A stretch of 64,000 bases of DNA from Candidatus Siliceabacter maunaloa (GTDB lineage Bacteria > Actinomycetota > Thermoleophilia > Solirubrobacterales > Solirubrobacteraceae), in contig JANDLV010000003.1 in NCBI GenBank assembly GCA_024330185.1, positions 1-64,000 on the forward strand. Reading direction: 5' to 3'. The translations under genes and the position numbers were made by a program. Positions 33,811-40,749 of the stretch are shown piece by piece (positions within the stretch are counted from its first letter, which is position 1; each line of letters begins with the position of its first letter). The notes beneath the pieces are model-generated. The model had not been told where the DNA came from. It worked only from the letters and a program-made list of their open reading frames with translations, and did no database searches.

Positions 33811-35723
33811 GCGCGGGCGTGCTGGAGCCCACCGGCCTGCGCGACGGGGTGCGCGCGCTCGCGGCCGCCCATCGGGAGGATCGACGGACCGTGGCCGACA
33901 CCGTCGAGGCGGTGCTCGCGGGTCTTGACGGCGCCCGCGACCCGGCCGTATGGATCCACCGCGAGCCGCCCGAGCGGCTGCGCGCCCGCGCACGGGAGCT
34001 CGCAGTCCGGCCAGCCGACCTGCCCCTGCTGGGAGTTCCCTTCGCGGTCAAGGACAACATCGACGTCGCGGGGCTGCCCACCACGGCCGGCTGCCCGGAC
34101 TTCGCCTACGTGGCCGAGGCGACCGCCCCCGTGGTCGCACGCCTGCTGGAGGCGGGCGCGATCCTGGTGGGCAAGACCAACCTGGACCAGTTCGCGACGG
34201 GCCTGGTCGGCACCCGCACGCCCTACGGCGCGTGCGCGAGCGTCTTCGACCCGAAGCACATCTCGGGCGGGTCGAGCTCGGGCTCGGCGGTGGCTGTGGC
34301 CGCCGGCCTCGTCGCCTTCGCCCTGGGAACCGACACCGCCGGCTCGGGCCGCGTGCCCGCCGCGTTCAACGAGCTGGTCGGCCTCAAGCCCACCCGCGGG
34401 CTGCTGAGCACCGCTGGCGTCGTGCCCGCGTGCCGGTCGCTGGACTGCGTGTCCATCCTCGCCCGCGACAGCGCCGACGCTGCGGCGGTGCTCGCCGTCG
34501 CAGCCGGCTACGACCCGGGCGATCCGTACTCGCGCCGCGCGCTCGTGCCCCCCTCGCCGGTCCGACCCTCCCCGGTCCGACCCTCCCCGGTCCGACCCTC
34601 CCCGGTCCGACCCTCCCCGGTCCGACCCTCCCCGCCGCCGTCCCCCTCCCCCGCCGGGCGCCCTGCGCCCCTGCTCCCCCCCGCCGCACGCCACACGACA
34701 GTTCTCGGCGTGCCCACCGCCAGCGGCCTGCGCTTCTTCGGCGACAAGGCGGCGCAGCGCGCGTGGGAGCACGCCGCCGCCCGGGTCGCCGCCTTGGCCG
34801 ACCGGGTCGTCGAGGTCGACCTCACCTTCTTCGACGAGGCCGCGGCACTGCTCTACGGGGGACCGTGGGTCGCCGAGCGCCACGCCGCGGTCGGGCCGTT
34901 CCTGGAGCGCGAGGACGTGGTCGCCGACCCCACGGTGCGCGCGGTGATCATCGCCGGAGCGGACTTCACCGCGGCGCAGGCCTTCGCGGCACAGCACCGC
35001 CTGGCCACGCTGCGCCGCCACGCCGAGGAGGTCTTCGCGGGCATCGACGCCCTCGTGACGCCGACCGCGCCGACCTTCCCCACCCACGCCGAGATCGCCG
35101 CCGAGCCGTTGGCGGCCAACGCCCGCCTGGGCACCTACACCAACTTCGTCAACCTGCTCGACCTCGCGGCGATCGCCGTGCCCGCCGGCCGCCGCGACGA
35201 CGGCCTGCCCTTCGGCGTGACCTTCGTCGGGCCCGCCTTCACCGACAGCGCGCTGCTGGCCCTCGCCGCGGTCTGGGAGGGCGGGCCGCCGGAGGACGTG
35301 GCGCAGGGCCCCACGGCGGAGGGCGTTCCCGGGCCCGGCGAGCTCGACCTCGCCGTCGCGGGGGCGCACCTCTCCGGGCTGGAGCGCAACGGCGAGCTGG
35401 TCGAGCTCGGCGCCCGCCTGGTGCGCGCGACGCGTACCGCCCCGCGCTATCGCCTCTTCGACCTGGCCGACGGCACCGGGCGGCCCGGCCTCGTGCGCGA
35501 CGGGGAGGGCGGCGGCACGGCCGTCGAGGTCGAGGTCTGGCGCCTCGACCACGTCGCAGCGGGCGCCTTCCTCGCCGGCGTCGCGGCGCCGCTGGCCATC
35601 GGCTCAGTCGAGCTGGAGGACGGCACCACCACCCACGGCTTCCTCTGCGAGGCGCATGCGACCGCCGGAGCGCCCGAGGCGACCGCCCACGGCGGCTGGC
35701 GCGCCTATCGGGCCGCCTCGTGA
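33807..35723 (+). CDS. atzF: Allophanate hydrolase
   Basis: A 638-residue amidase-signature enzyme that splits allophanate to ammonia and carbon dioxide. The Ser-cisSer-Lys triad is present: Lys in AVKDNIDVAG, Ser in GGSSSGSAVA and Ser in DTAGSGRVPAAF. The C-terminal AtzF domain follows from about residue 510 (LSGLERNGELVELGARLV; VEVEVWRLDHVAAGAFLAGV). Between them, after GYDPGDPYSRR, is a Pro-rich insert of about 45 residues made of five SPVRP repeats. GTG 33807 overlaps the carboxyltransferase stop. Confidence 0.92.
   Translation: MSAGVLEPTGLRDGVRALAAAHREDRRTVADTVEAVLAGLDGARDPAVWIHREPPERLRARARELAVRPADLPLLGVPFAVKDNIDVAGLPTTAGCPDFAYVAEATAPVVARLLEAGAILVGKTNLDQFATGLVGTRTPYGACASVFDPKHISGGSSSGSAVAVAAGLVAFALGTDTAGSGRVPAAFNELVGLKPTRGLLSTAGVVPACRSLDCVSILARDSADAAAVLAVAAGYDPGDPYSRRALVPPSPVRPSPVRPSPVRPSPVRPSPVRPSPPPSPSPAGRPAPLLPPAARHTTVLGVPTASGLRFFGDKAAQRAWEHAAARVAALADRVVEVDLTFFDEAAALLYGGPWVAERHAAVGPFLEREDVVADPTVRAVIIAGADFTAAQAFAAQHRLATLRRHAEEVFAGIDALVTPTAPTFPTHAEIAAEPLAANARLGTYTNFVNLLDLAAIAVPAGRRDDGLPFGVTFVGPAFTDSALLALAAVWEGGPPEDVAQGPTAEGVPGPGELDLAVAGAHLSGLERNGELVELGARLVRATRTAPRYRLFDLADGTGRPGLVRDGEGGGTAVEVEVWRLDHVAAGAFLAGVAAPLAIGSVELEDGTTTHGFLCEAHATAGAPEATAHGGWRAYRAAS
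34554..34628 (+). repeat. 15-bp tandem repeat (five units) inside allophanate hydrolase
   Basis: Five head-to-tail copies of TCCCCGGTCCGACCC (first copy TCGCCGGTCCGACCC) encode five SPVRP units in frame. Units are otherwise identical, which indicates recent slippage-driven expansion. Because the unit is 15 bp, copy-number change keeps the reading frame. Confidence 0.93.
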
Positions 35724-36313
35724 TCGACCCCGCGCGGACGGCCCTGCTGGTCATCGACGCCCAGGTCGACTTCCTGGCCATGGTCGAGGACGGGTCGCAC
35801 TACACCTGTGGCGCCCACGAGGCCCTCGCCGGAGTGCTGCGCCTCGTCGAGGCGGCGCAGCGGGCCCACGCCCCGATCGTCCTCACCCAGGAGGTTCACC
35901 GAGCGTCAGGCGTCGACTTCGGGCGCGAGCTCGACGGCGACGAGTCCGTCCACTGCCTAGAAGGCGCGCCGGGCACCGAGCTCGTGCCGGCGCTGCGCGG
36001 CCTGGCCGGGGTCCACATGCTGCGCAAGCGCCGCTACAGCGCGTTCTTCGCCACCGACCTCGGGCTGCTGCTGGGAGGCCTGGGCGTGGACACCGTGGTC
36101 GCCTGCGGCTTCCTCACCGACGTCTGCGTCCATTACACGTGCGCCGACGCCCACCAGCACGATCTCCACGTACGCGTCGCGCGCGATGCCTGCGCAGGCT
36201 CGTCGGCGCCCGCCTCCCGGGCCGCCCTCGCCGCCGTCGACTACCTGCAGCGCGGCGCGGTCACGACCGTCGACCGGCTGGCCGAGGCCTACGCCGTGGC
36301 CGCGGCGGCCTGA
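35720..36313 (+). CDS. Isochorismatase-family cysteine hydrolase (biuret hydrolase-like role possible)
   Basis: A 197-residue cysteine hydrolase: TALLVIDAQVDFL (catalytic Asp), MLRKRRYSAFFATDL (Lys) and CGFLTDVCVHYTCADA (Cys). In operons with allophanate hydrolase, members of this family convert biuret or related carbamoyl compounds to allophanate; others cleave isochorismate or nicotinamide. Context favours a nitrogen-compound amidase. GTG 35720 overlaps the atzF stop. The 3' end overlaps the convergent ispH gene by 25 bp. Confidence 0.85.
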   Translation: MIDPARTALLVIDAQVDFLAMVEDGSHYTCGAHEALAGVLRLVEAAQRAHAPIVLTQEVHRASGVDFGRELDGDESVHCLEGAPGTELVPALRGLAGVHMLRKRRYSAFFATDLGLLLGGLGVDTVVACGFLTDVCVHYTCADAHQHDLHVRVARDACAGSSAPASRAALAAVDYLQRGAVTTVDRLAEAYAVAAAA

Positions 36314-37254
36314 TCGACGCGGATCTGCTTGGGCAGCATGAAGCGCACGTCCTCGCGGACGACCTCGTACTCCTCGACGTCGGTGACGCCGCGGTCGCGG
36401 AAGAACTGCACGAGGCGGCTGACCAGCTCCTCCGGGGCGCTGGCGCCCGAGGAGATGCCCACGACGCGCTTGCCCTCCAGCCAGGGCTCCTCGATCTGGT
36501 CCTCGCGGTCGATGAGGTGCGCCTCGGCGCCGTGGTCGCGCGCCACCTCCACCAGGCGGTTGGAGTTGGAGGAGTTGCGCGAGCCGATGACCAGCACGAG
36601 ATCGCACTCGGGAGCCATCTGCTTGACGGCGGCCTGGCGATTGGTCGTGGCGTAGCAGATGTCGTCGGTGCGCGGCCCGGTGATGTTGGGGAACTTCTCG
36701 CGCAGCCGGGCGATGATCGCGGTGGTCTCGTCGACCGAGAGCGTGGTCTGGGAGATGTAGGCGACCTTGTCGGGGTCCTCGACCTCGAGACCTTCGACGT
36801 CGGCCTCGGTCTCCACGAGCACGATGGCTTCGGGGGCCTCGCCCATCGTGCCCTCGACCTCCTCGTGGCCCGAGTGCCCGATGAGCACGATCGTGTAGCC
36901 CTCGGCGGCGAACTTGACCGCCTCGCGGTGCACCTTGGTCACCAGGGGGCAGGTCGCATCGATGGTCTGCAGCCCCCGCTGCTCCGCGTCGGCCTGGACG
37001 GCCGGGGAGACCCCATGGGCGGAGAAGACGGTCACCGCGCCCTCCGGGATCGCGTCCTCGAGCTCCTCCACGAAGATCGCCCCGCGGCCGCGCAGAACCT
37101 CGACCACGTGCTTGTTGTGGACGATCTCCTTGCGCACGTACACAGGCGCCCCGTAGAGCTCCAGCGCGCGCTCGACGGTCTGCACGGCGCGGTCGACGCC
37201 GGCGCAGTAGCCGCGGGGCGCCGCGAGCCACAGCTTCTCGACGGTGAAGGCCAT
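36289..37254 (-). CDS. ispH: 4-hydroxy-3-methylbut-2-enyl diphosphate reductase IspH
   Basis: A 321-residue iron-sulfur enzyme, last step of the MEP isoprenoid pathway. The three cluster Cys are in APRGYCAGVDRAV, TIDATCPLVTKVH and DDICYATTNRQ; EIVHNKHVV, SAHGVS and GHSGHEEVEGTMGE supply the substrate His/Glu residues and IGSRNSSNSNRLVE the later pocket. Length and motifs are canonical. On the minus strand TACACT lies 6 nt before the ATG, so translation is probably leaderless. Confidence 0.96.
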   Translation of the reverse strand: MAFTVEKLWLAAPRGYCAGVDRAVQTVERALELYGAPVYVRKEIVHNKHVVEVLRGRGAIFVEELEDAIPEGAVTVFSAHGVSPAVQADAEQRGLQTIDATCPLVTKVHREAVKFAAEGYTIVLIGHSGHEEVEGTMGEAPEAIVLVETEADVEGLEVEDPDKVAYISQTTLSVDETTAIIARLREKFPNITGPRTDDICYATTNRQAAVKQMAPECDLVLVIGSRNSSNSNRLVEVARDHGAEAHLIDREDQIEEPWLEGKRVVGISSGASAPEELVSRLVQFFRDRGVTDVEEYEVVREDVRFMLPKQIRVDQAAAATA

Positions 37255-37260
37255 AGGGCG

Positions 37261-37266
37261 AGTGTA
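37261..37266 (-). promoter_or_regulatory. -10 element, leaderless promoter of ispH
   Basis: TACACT on the minus strand ends 6 nt from the ispH ATG with no ribosome-binding site between. It is 43 bp from the opposite-facing antitoxin -10. Confidence 0.5.
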
Positions 37267-37309
37267 GGGATCGCCTGGCGGGCCGCCGGGACGGCGGTAG
37301 GACGGGTGG

Positions 37310-37315
37310 TACGAT
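37310..37315 (+). promoter_or_regulatory. -10 element, leaderless promoter of the antitoxin gene at 37322
   Basis: TACGAT ends 6 nt before ATG 37322 with no Shine-Dalgarno sequence between, implying the mRNA begins at the start codon. No clear -35. Confidence 0.5.
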
Positions 37316-37321
37316 GACCGC

Positions 37322-37558
37322 ATGGCGGTCGTCAAGCGATCCATTTCGTTCGATCCCGAGGTGCTCGCAGAGGCCGAGGCCGCCGCTCGCACGAACGGCT
37401 ACCAAGGGAACCTGAGCGCCCTGGTCAACGATGCGGTCGCCCATGAGATGCGGATGCGGGGCCTGGCTGGCGCGCTTGCCGAGTGGGAGGCCGAGTTCGG
37501 GCCCATCACGGACGAAGAGCGCGCCCAAGCCGACCGCGAGCTGGATGACCCTCGATAG
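37322..37558 (+). CDS. Ribbon-helix-helix antitoxin (VapB-like)
   Basis: A 78-residue protein with VVKRSISFDPEVLAEAEAAART and SALVNDAVAHEMRMRGL, a beta strand plus two helices of the ribbon-helix-helix fold. The acidic C-terminus (PITDEERAQADRELDD) is the expected toxin-binding segment. Its 3' end overlaps the PIN toxin start by 14 bp, so the toxin is made only by coupled translation. It likely autoregulates the pair. Confidence 0.85.
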   Translation: MAVVKRSISFDPEVLAEAEAAARTNGYQGNLSALVNDAVAHEMRMRGLAGALAEWEAEFGPITDEERAQADRELDDPR

Positions 37559-37916
37559 CGGCGCGCTGATCGCCTACGAGCGAGGCGAGCGCCGCGCCGG
37601 CTCGCTGATAGACGCAGAACGCCGCCGCCGTCGTGCCGTGACCGTTCCCACGGCAGTGCTCACAGAGGTCTGGCGCGGAGGCCCACGACAGCACTGCCTC
37701 CAGCGCCTGCTTGCCGACTGCGTGATCGCGCCGCTCGACGAGCGCCTCGCTCGGCACGCCGGCGAACTGATGGGCCGAACGGGCACCGACGACCCGGTCG
37801 ACGCGATCGTGGCGCAGAGCGCCGCGCGCCGCGGCGACGTCGTCCTGACGTCGGACCCCGACGACCTCCAGCGCCTCGCCGACGAGCTGGGCACGATCCG
37901 CGTGCGCGGGGTGTAA
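37545..37916 (+). CDS. PIN-domain toxin (VapC-like)
   Basis: A 123-residue PIN ribonuclease. TLDSGALIAYERGE gives the first Asp, AVLTEVWRGG the Glu, TDDPVDAIVAQSAARRGDVVLTSDPDDL the remaining acidic ligands. ATG 37545 lies inside the antitoxin gene. Length is near the family norm of about 130 residues. VapC toxins usually cut tRNA or rRNA; the target here cannot be predicted. Confidence 0.87.
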   Translation: MTLDSGALIAYERGERRAGSLIDAERRRRRAVTVPTAVLTEVWRGGPRQHCLQRLLADCVIAPLDERLARHAGELMGRTGTDDPVDAIVAQSAARRGDVVLTSDPDDLQRLADELGTIRVRGV

Positions 37917-37945
37917 GCCGGTCTCCCGGCTGCCACGCTCCGGCC

Positions 37946-38134
37946 ATGCAGCTCAACCACGTCGCACTGACGGTGCGCGACCGCGAGCGGTCCGCGAGCC
38001 CGGACGAGGTCCACGCGGCGCGGCGCCGGCTGCGCGACGCCGGCGTGCCCGAGACCGAGTGGCAGGACGACGGCATGACGCGCGTCCAGGTCGCCGACCC
38101 GGACGGGTACCGGGTCGAGCTGTTCGCCTACTGA
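37946..38134 (+). pseudogene. VOC/glyoxalase-family gene with in-frame internal deletion
   Basis: The N-terminus LNHVALTVRDRERS is the first strand of a VOC (glyoxalase/bleomycin-resistance) domain, with its metal His. It jumps directly to ASPDEVHAARRRLRDAGVPE and DGMTRVQVADPDGYRVELF, the last helix and strands. About 50-60 central residues are missing compared with the usual 115-120, removing the middle beta strands. The frame is preserved, so a 62-residue product could be made, but it cannot fold as a normal VOC module. Confidence 0.65.
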
Positions 38135-38137
38135 ACG

Positions 38138-38260
38138 GCAGGACGCAGCACGCGCAGGACGCAGGACGCAGGAGCGCAGCACGCAGCACGCAGGGCGCAG
38201 CACGCAGCACGCAGCACGCAGGGCGCGGGGCGCGGGGCGGGGGCGCAGGGCGCAGGAGCG
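38138..38260. repeat. Degenerate heptanucleotide tandem array
   Basis: About seventeen imperfect 7-mers of the form GCAGSRC (GCAGGAC, GCAGCAC, GCAGGGC) run without a gap, drifting at the end into GCGGGGC-type units. The array lies directly after the stop of the deleted VOC gene and ends about 85 bp before the TetR gene. Period 7 does not preserve a reading frame, and the array is too short and irregular to be a CRISPR. Confidence 0.9.
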
Positions 38261-38314
38261 AGGTGGTCGCCGTCGAAGGGAACGGTCGGCCGCTCGCGAC
38301 CGGTAACAATGGTC

Positions 38315-38335
38315 ACTGACTTACGTCAGTAACGT
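38315..38335 (+). promoter_or_regulatory. TetR operator and -10 of the tetR gene
   Basis: ACTGAC-TTAC-GTCAGT (38315-38330) is a perfect inverted repeat with 6-bp arms, and the overlapping TAACGT (38330-38335) is a -10 lying 9 nt before ATG 38345. Placement over the promoter core is what an autorepressor of the TetR family needs. Confidence 0.6.
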
Positions 38336-38344
38336 TTGTTAGCC

Positions 38345-38896
38345 ATGAACACGCGAGAGAGGCTCCTGGAGGCCGCGATCGGATGCCTGCAGACTCGTGG
38401 GTACGCCCGCACGACCACCCGCGAGATCGTGACCGCGGCCGGCTCCCACCTCCCCGCTGTGAACTACCACTTCGGCTCCAAGGAGCGGCTCCTACACGAG
38501 GCGACGGTGCAGGCGCTGCTGCGCTGGTCACGGACGACGCTGGCCTCGACGCAGGCTCCCGCGACGCTCGATCCCCGCTCCCGCCTGCAGGCCAGCATCG
38601 AGCGCCTGCTGGTCTCGGTCCGGGGGGACCGGCCCGGCCTCGTCGCCGCGGTCGAGGCGTTCGCGCAGGCCGAGCGCGACGACGTCCTGCGCGATCGCAT
38701 GGCCGCCGCCTACGAGGACCTGCGCGGGGCGATCGCGCTCGGCGGCGACGACGAGTCCCGCGCCGTCGCGTCGGTCCTCATCGCCCTCCTCGACGGGCTC
38801 GCCCTGCAGTGCCTGCTCGACCCGCAGCGGGCGCCGACCGGCCCGGAGGTCGTACACAGCCTCGACGCCGTCGCCCGCGTGCTTGCCGCCGCCTGA
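38345..38896 (+). CDS. TetR-family transcriptional regulator
   Basis: A 183-residue regulator. The helix-turn-helix lies in TRERLLEAAIGCLQTRGYARTT and TREIVTAAGSHLPAVNYHFGSKERLL, classic TetR pattern; the ligand domain includes a TetR_C-like QCLLDP segment. A perfect inverted repeat overlaps its promoter. Neither neighbour is divergently oriented with an intact gene, so self-regulation is the only visible target. ATG 38345 is preferred over TTG 38336. Confidence 0.9.
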   Translation: MNTRERLLEAAIGCLQTRGYARTTTREIVTAAGSHLPAVNYHFGSKERLLHEATVQALLRWSRTTLASTQAPATLDPRSRLQASIERLLVSVRGDRPGLVAAVEAFAQAERDDVLRDRMAAAYEDLRGAIALGGDDESRAVASVLIALLDGLALQCLLDPQRAPTGPEVVHSLDAVARVLAAA

Positions 38897-39068
38897 CATC
38901 CGGCGCCGAGCCTTGGTGCGCGGTCCTCGTCCACCGGGTCCCGCCCAGCAACCGGCATCGCGTTCGTAGGCGCTCCTTACGACCGACCGACCGCCCGGCA
39001 CGGCTGAGGGCCGCCGGCGCCGACGCGTCGCCCGGCTTCCGTCCAGCCCGGGGGCTACGGTTCCGCTC

Positions 39069-40733
39069 ATGCCCGGCCCCGCTATCGTCCAGAGCGACCG
39101 CACGGTGCTGTTGGAGGTCGCCCATCCCGGGTTCGAGGAGGCGCGGGGAGCGCTCGCCTCCTTCGCCGAGCTCGAGAAGAGCCCCGAGCACGTCCACACC
39201 TACCGGATCTCGCCGGTCTCGCTGTGGAACGCAGCAGCCGCGGGCCACACGGCCGAGGCGATCGCCTCGACGCTGGTGGAGCTCTCGCGCTACGAGGTCC
39301 CCCAGGCCGTGCTGGCCGACGTGCGCGACCTGTGTGGCCGCTACGGGCGCCTGCGCCTGCTCGAGGGCGACGGGGGGCTGTTGCGCCTGGTCGCCGACGA
39401 GCCGGCGTTGCTGGCCGAGGTCACCCGCGCCGATTCGGTGGCCGAACTGCTGCGTGGCCGCCCCTCCCCCGGCGAGGCGACGCTGGCCGGGCCGGCCCGC
39501 GGGCCGCTCAAGCAGGCGCTGATCGGGCTCGGCTGGCCGGTCGAGGACCTGGCTCCCTACGAGGACGGCGACGCCCTGGAGCTCTCGCTGGCCGACGACG
39601 TCGACCTGCGCCCCTACCAGGCCGATGCGACCGCCGCGTTCGCGGCGGCGGGCGCCGGAGTGATCGTGCTTCCCTGCGGCGCCGGCAAGACCGTCGTCGG
39701 CCTTGCGGCGATCGCCCAGCAGGGCACGGAGACCCTGATCGTGACCAGCAACGCGGCCTCGGTCACCCAGTGGCGACGCGAGCTGTGCGACAAGACGACG
39801 GTGGCGCCCGAGGCCATCGGCGAGTACTCGGGGCGGCGCAAGGAGATCCGGCCCGTCACGGTGACCACCTACCAGATGCTCACCCACCGCCCGCGCCGCG
39901 ATGGCGGCTTCCCCCACCTCGACCTCTTCGAGCGCCGCGAGTGGGGCCTGGTGATCTACGACGAGGTCCATCTGCTGCCCGCGCCGGTCTTCCGGGCCAC
40001 GGCGCGCATCCAGGCGCGCCGCCGCCTGGGCCTGACCGCCACGCTGATCCGCGAGGACGGCGCGGAGCCGCTCGTCTTCTCGCTAGTCGGTCCCAAGCGC
40101 TACGACACGGCCTGGCGCGAGCTCGAACAGGCGGGCTGGATCGCCGGCGCGGAGTGCGCCGAGGTCCGGGTACCGCTCGGCGCCTCGCTGAAGATGGAGC
40201 ACGCCGTGGCGCAGGAGCGCGAGCGCTTTCGCCTGGCCAGCGCCAACCCGGCCAAGGATGGGGTGGTGAGCACGGTCCTGGAGCGCCACCCGGGCGCACA
40301 GACCCTGGTCATCGGCTACTACGTCGACCAGTTACGCCGGATCGCGCAGCGGCTGGGCGCTCCGGTCATCACCGGCAGGACGCCCGGCCACGAGCGCGAG
40401 GCGCTCTACGACGCCTTCCGGGCCGGCGAGGTTCCCGTGCTGTGCGTGAGCAAGGTCGCCAACTTCGCGCTGGACCTGCCGTCGGCCAGCGTGGCCGTCC
40501 AGGTGTCGGGCACCTTCGGGTCGCGCCAGGAGGAGGCGCAGCGCCTGGGCCGTCTGCTGCGTCCCAAGCCCGGCGACAACCGCGCCTGGTTCTACACGCT
40601 GGTCTCCCACGAGACGTCGGAGCAGGAGTTCGCCCACAAGCGCCAGCTCTTCCTGGCCGAGCAGGGCTACCGCTACACAGTCCTCGACCCCGACGAGCTG
40701 GCCGCCGCCCCCATCCGCCGCGCCGCCGCATGA
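39069..40733 (+). CDS. XPB/Ssl2-type DNA helicase
   Basis: A 554-residue superfamily 2 helicase. After an N-terminal domain (residues 1-165; HVHTYRISPVSLWNAAAAG) come LRPYQADA, Walker A LPCGAGKTVV, VTSNAASVTQWRREL, IYDEVHLLP (DEVH) and GLTATLIREDG, then the second RecA domain with VITGRTPGHERE and QRLGRLLRPKPG. This is bacterial XPB, known in mycobacteria and other actinobacteria as a 3'-5' helicase in repair. The next gene, 16 bp on, encodes its regular companion. Confidence 0.93.
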   Translation: MPGPAIVQSDRTVLLEVAHPGFEEARGALASFAELEKSPEHVHTYRISPVSLWNAAAAGHTAEAIASTLVELSRYEVPQAVLADVRDLCGRYGRLRLLEGDGGLLRLVADEPALLAEVTRADSVAELLRGRPSPGEATLAGPARGPLKQALIGLGWPVEDLAPYEDGDALELSLADDVDLRPYQADATAAFAAAGAGVIVLPCGAGKTVVGLAAIAQQGTETLIVTSNAASVTQWRRELCDKTTVAPEAIGEYSGRRKEIRPVTVTTYQMLTHRPRRDGGFPHLDLFERREWGLVIYDEVHLLPAPVFRATARIQARRRLGLTATLIREDGAEPLVFSLVGPKRYDTAWRELEQAGWIAGAECAEVRVPLGASLKMEHAVAQERERFRLASANPAKDGVVSTVLERHPGAQTLVIGYYVDQLRRIAQRLGAPVITGRTPGHEREALYDAFRAGEVPVLCVSKVANFALDLPSASVAVQVSGTFGSRQEEAQRLGRLLRPKPGDNRAWFYTLVSHETSEQEFAHKRQLFLAEQGYRYTVLDPDELAAAPIRRAAA

Positions 40734-40749
40734 CGACCCGGACCCGGGC

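Noticed and set aside
38138-38260. Heptamer array as a CRISPR
   Set aside because: Units are 7 bp with no spacers and no cas genes nearby.
38336-38344. TTG 38336 as the tetR start
   Set aside because: ATG 38345 gives the usual TetR N-terminus and the TTG lies immediately downstream of the -10.
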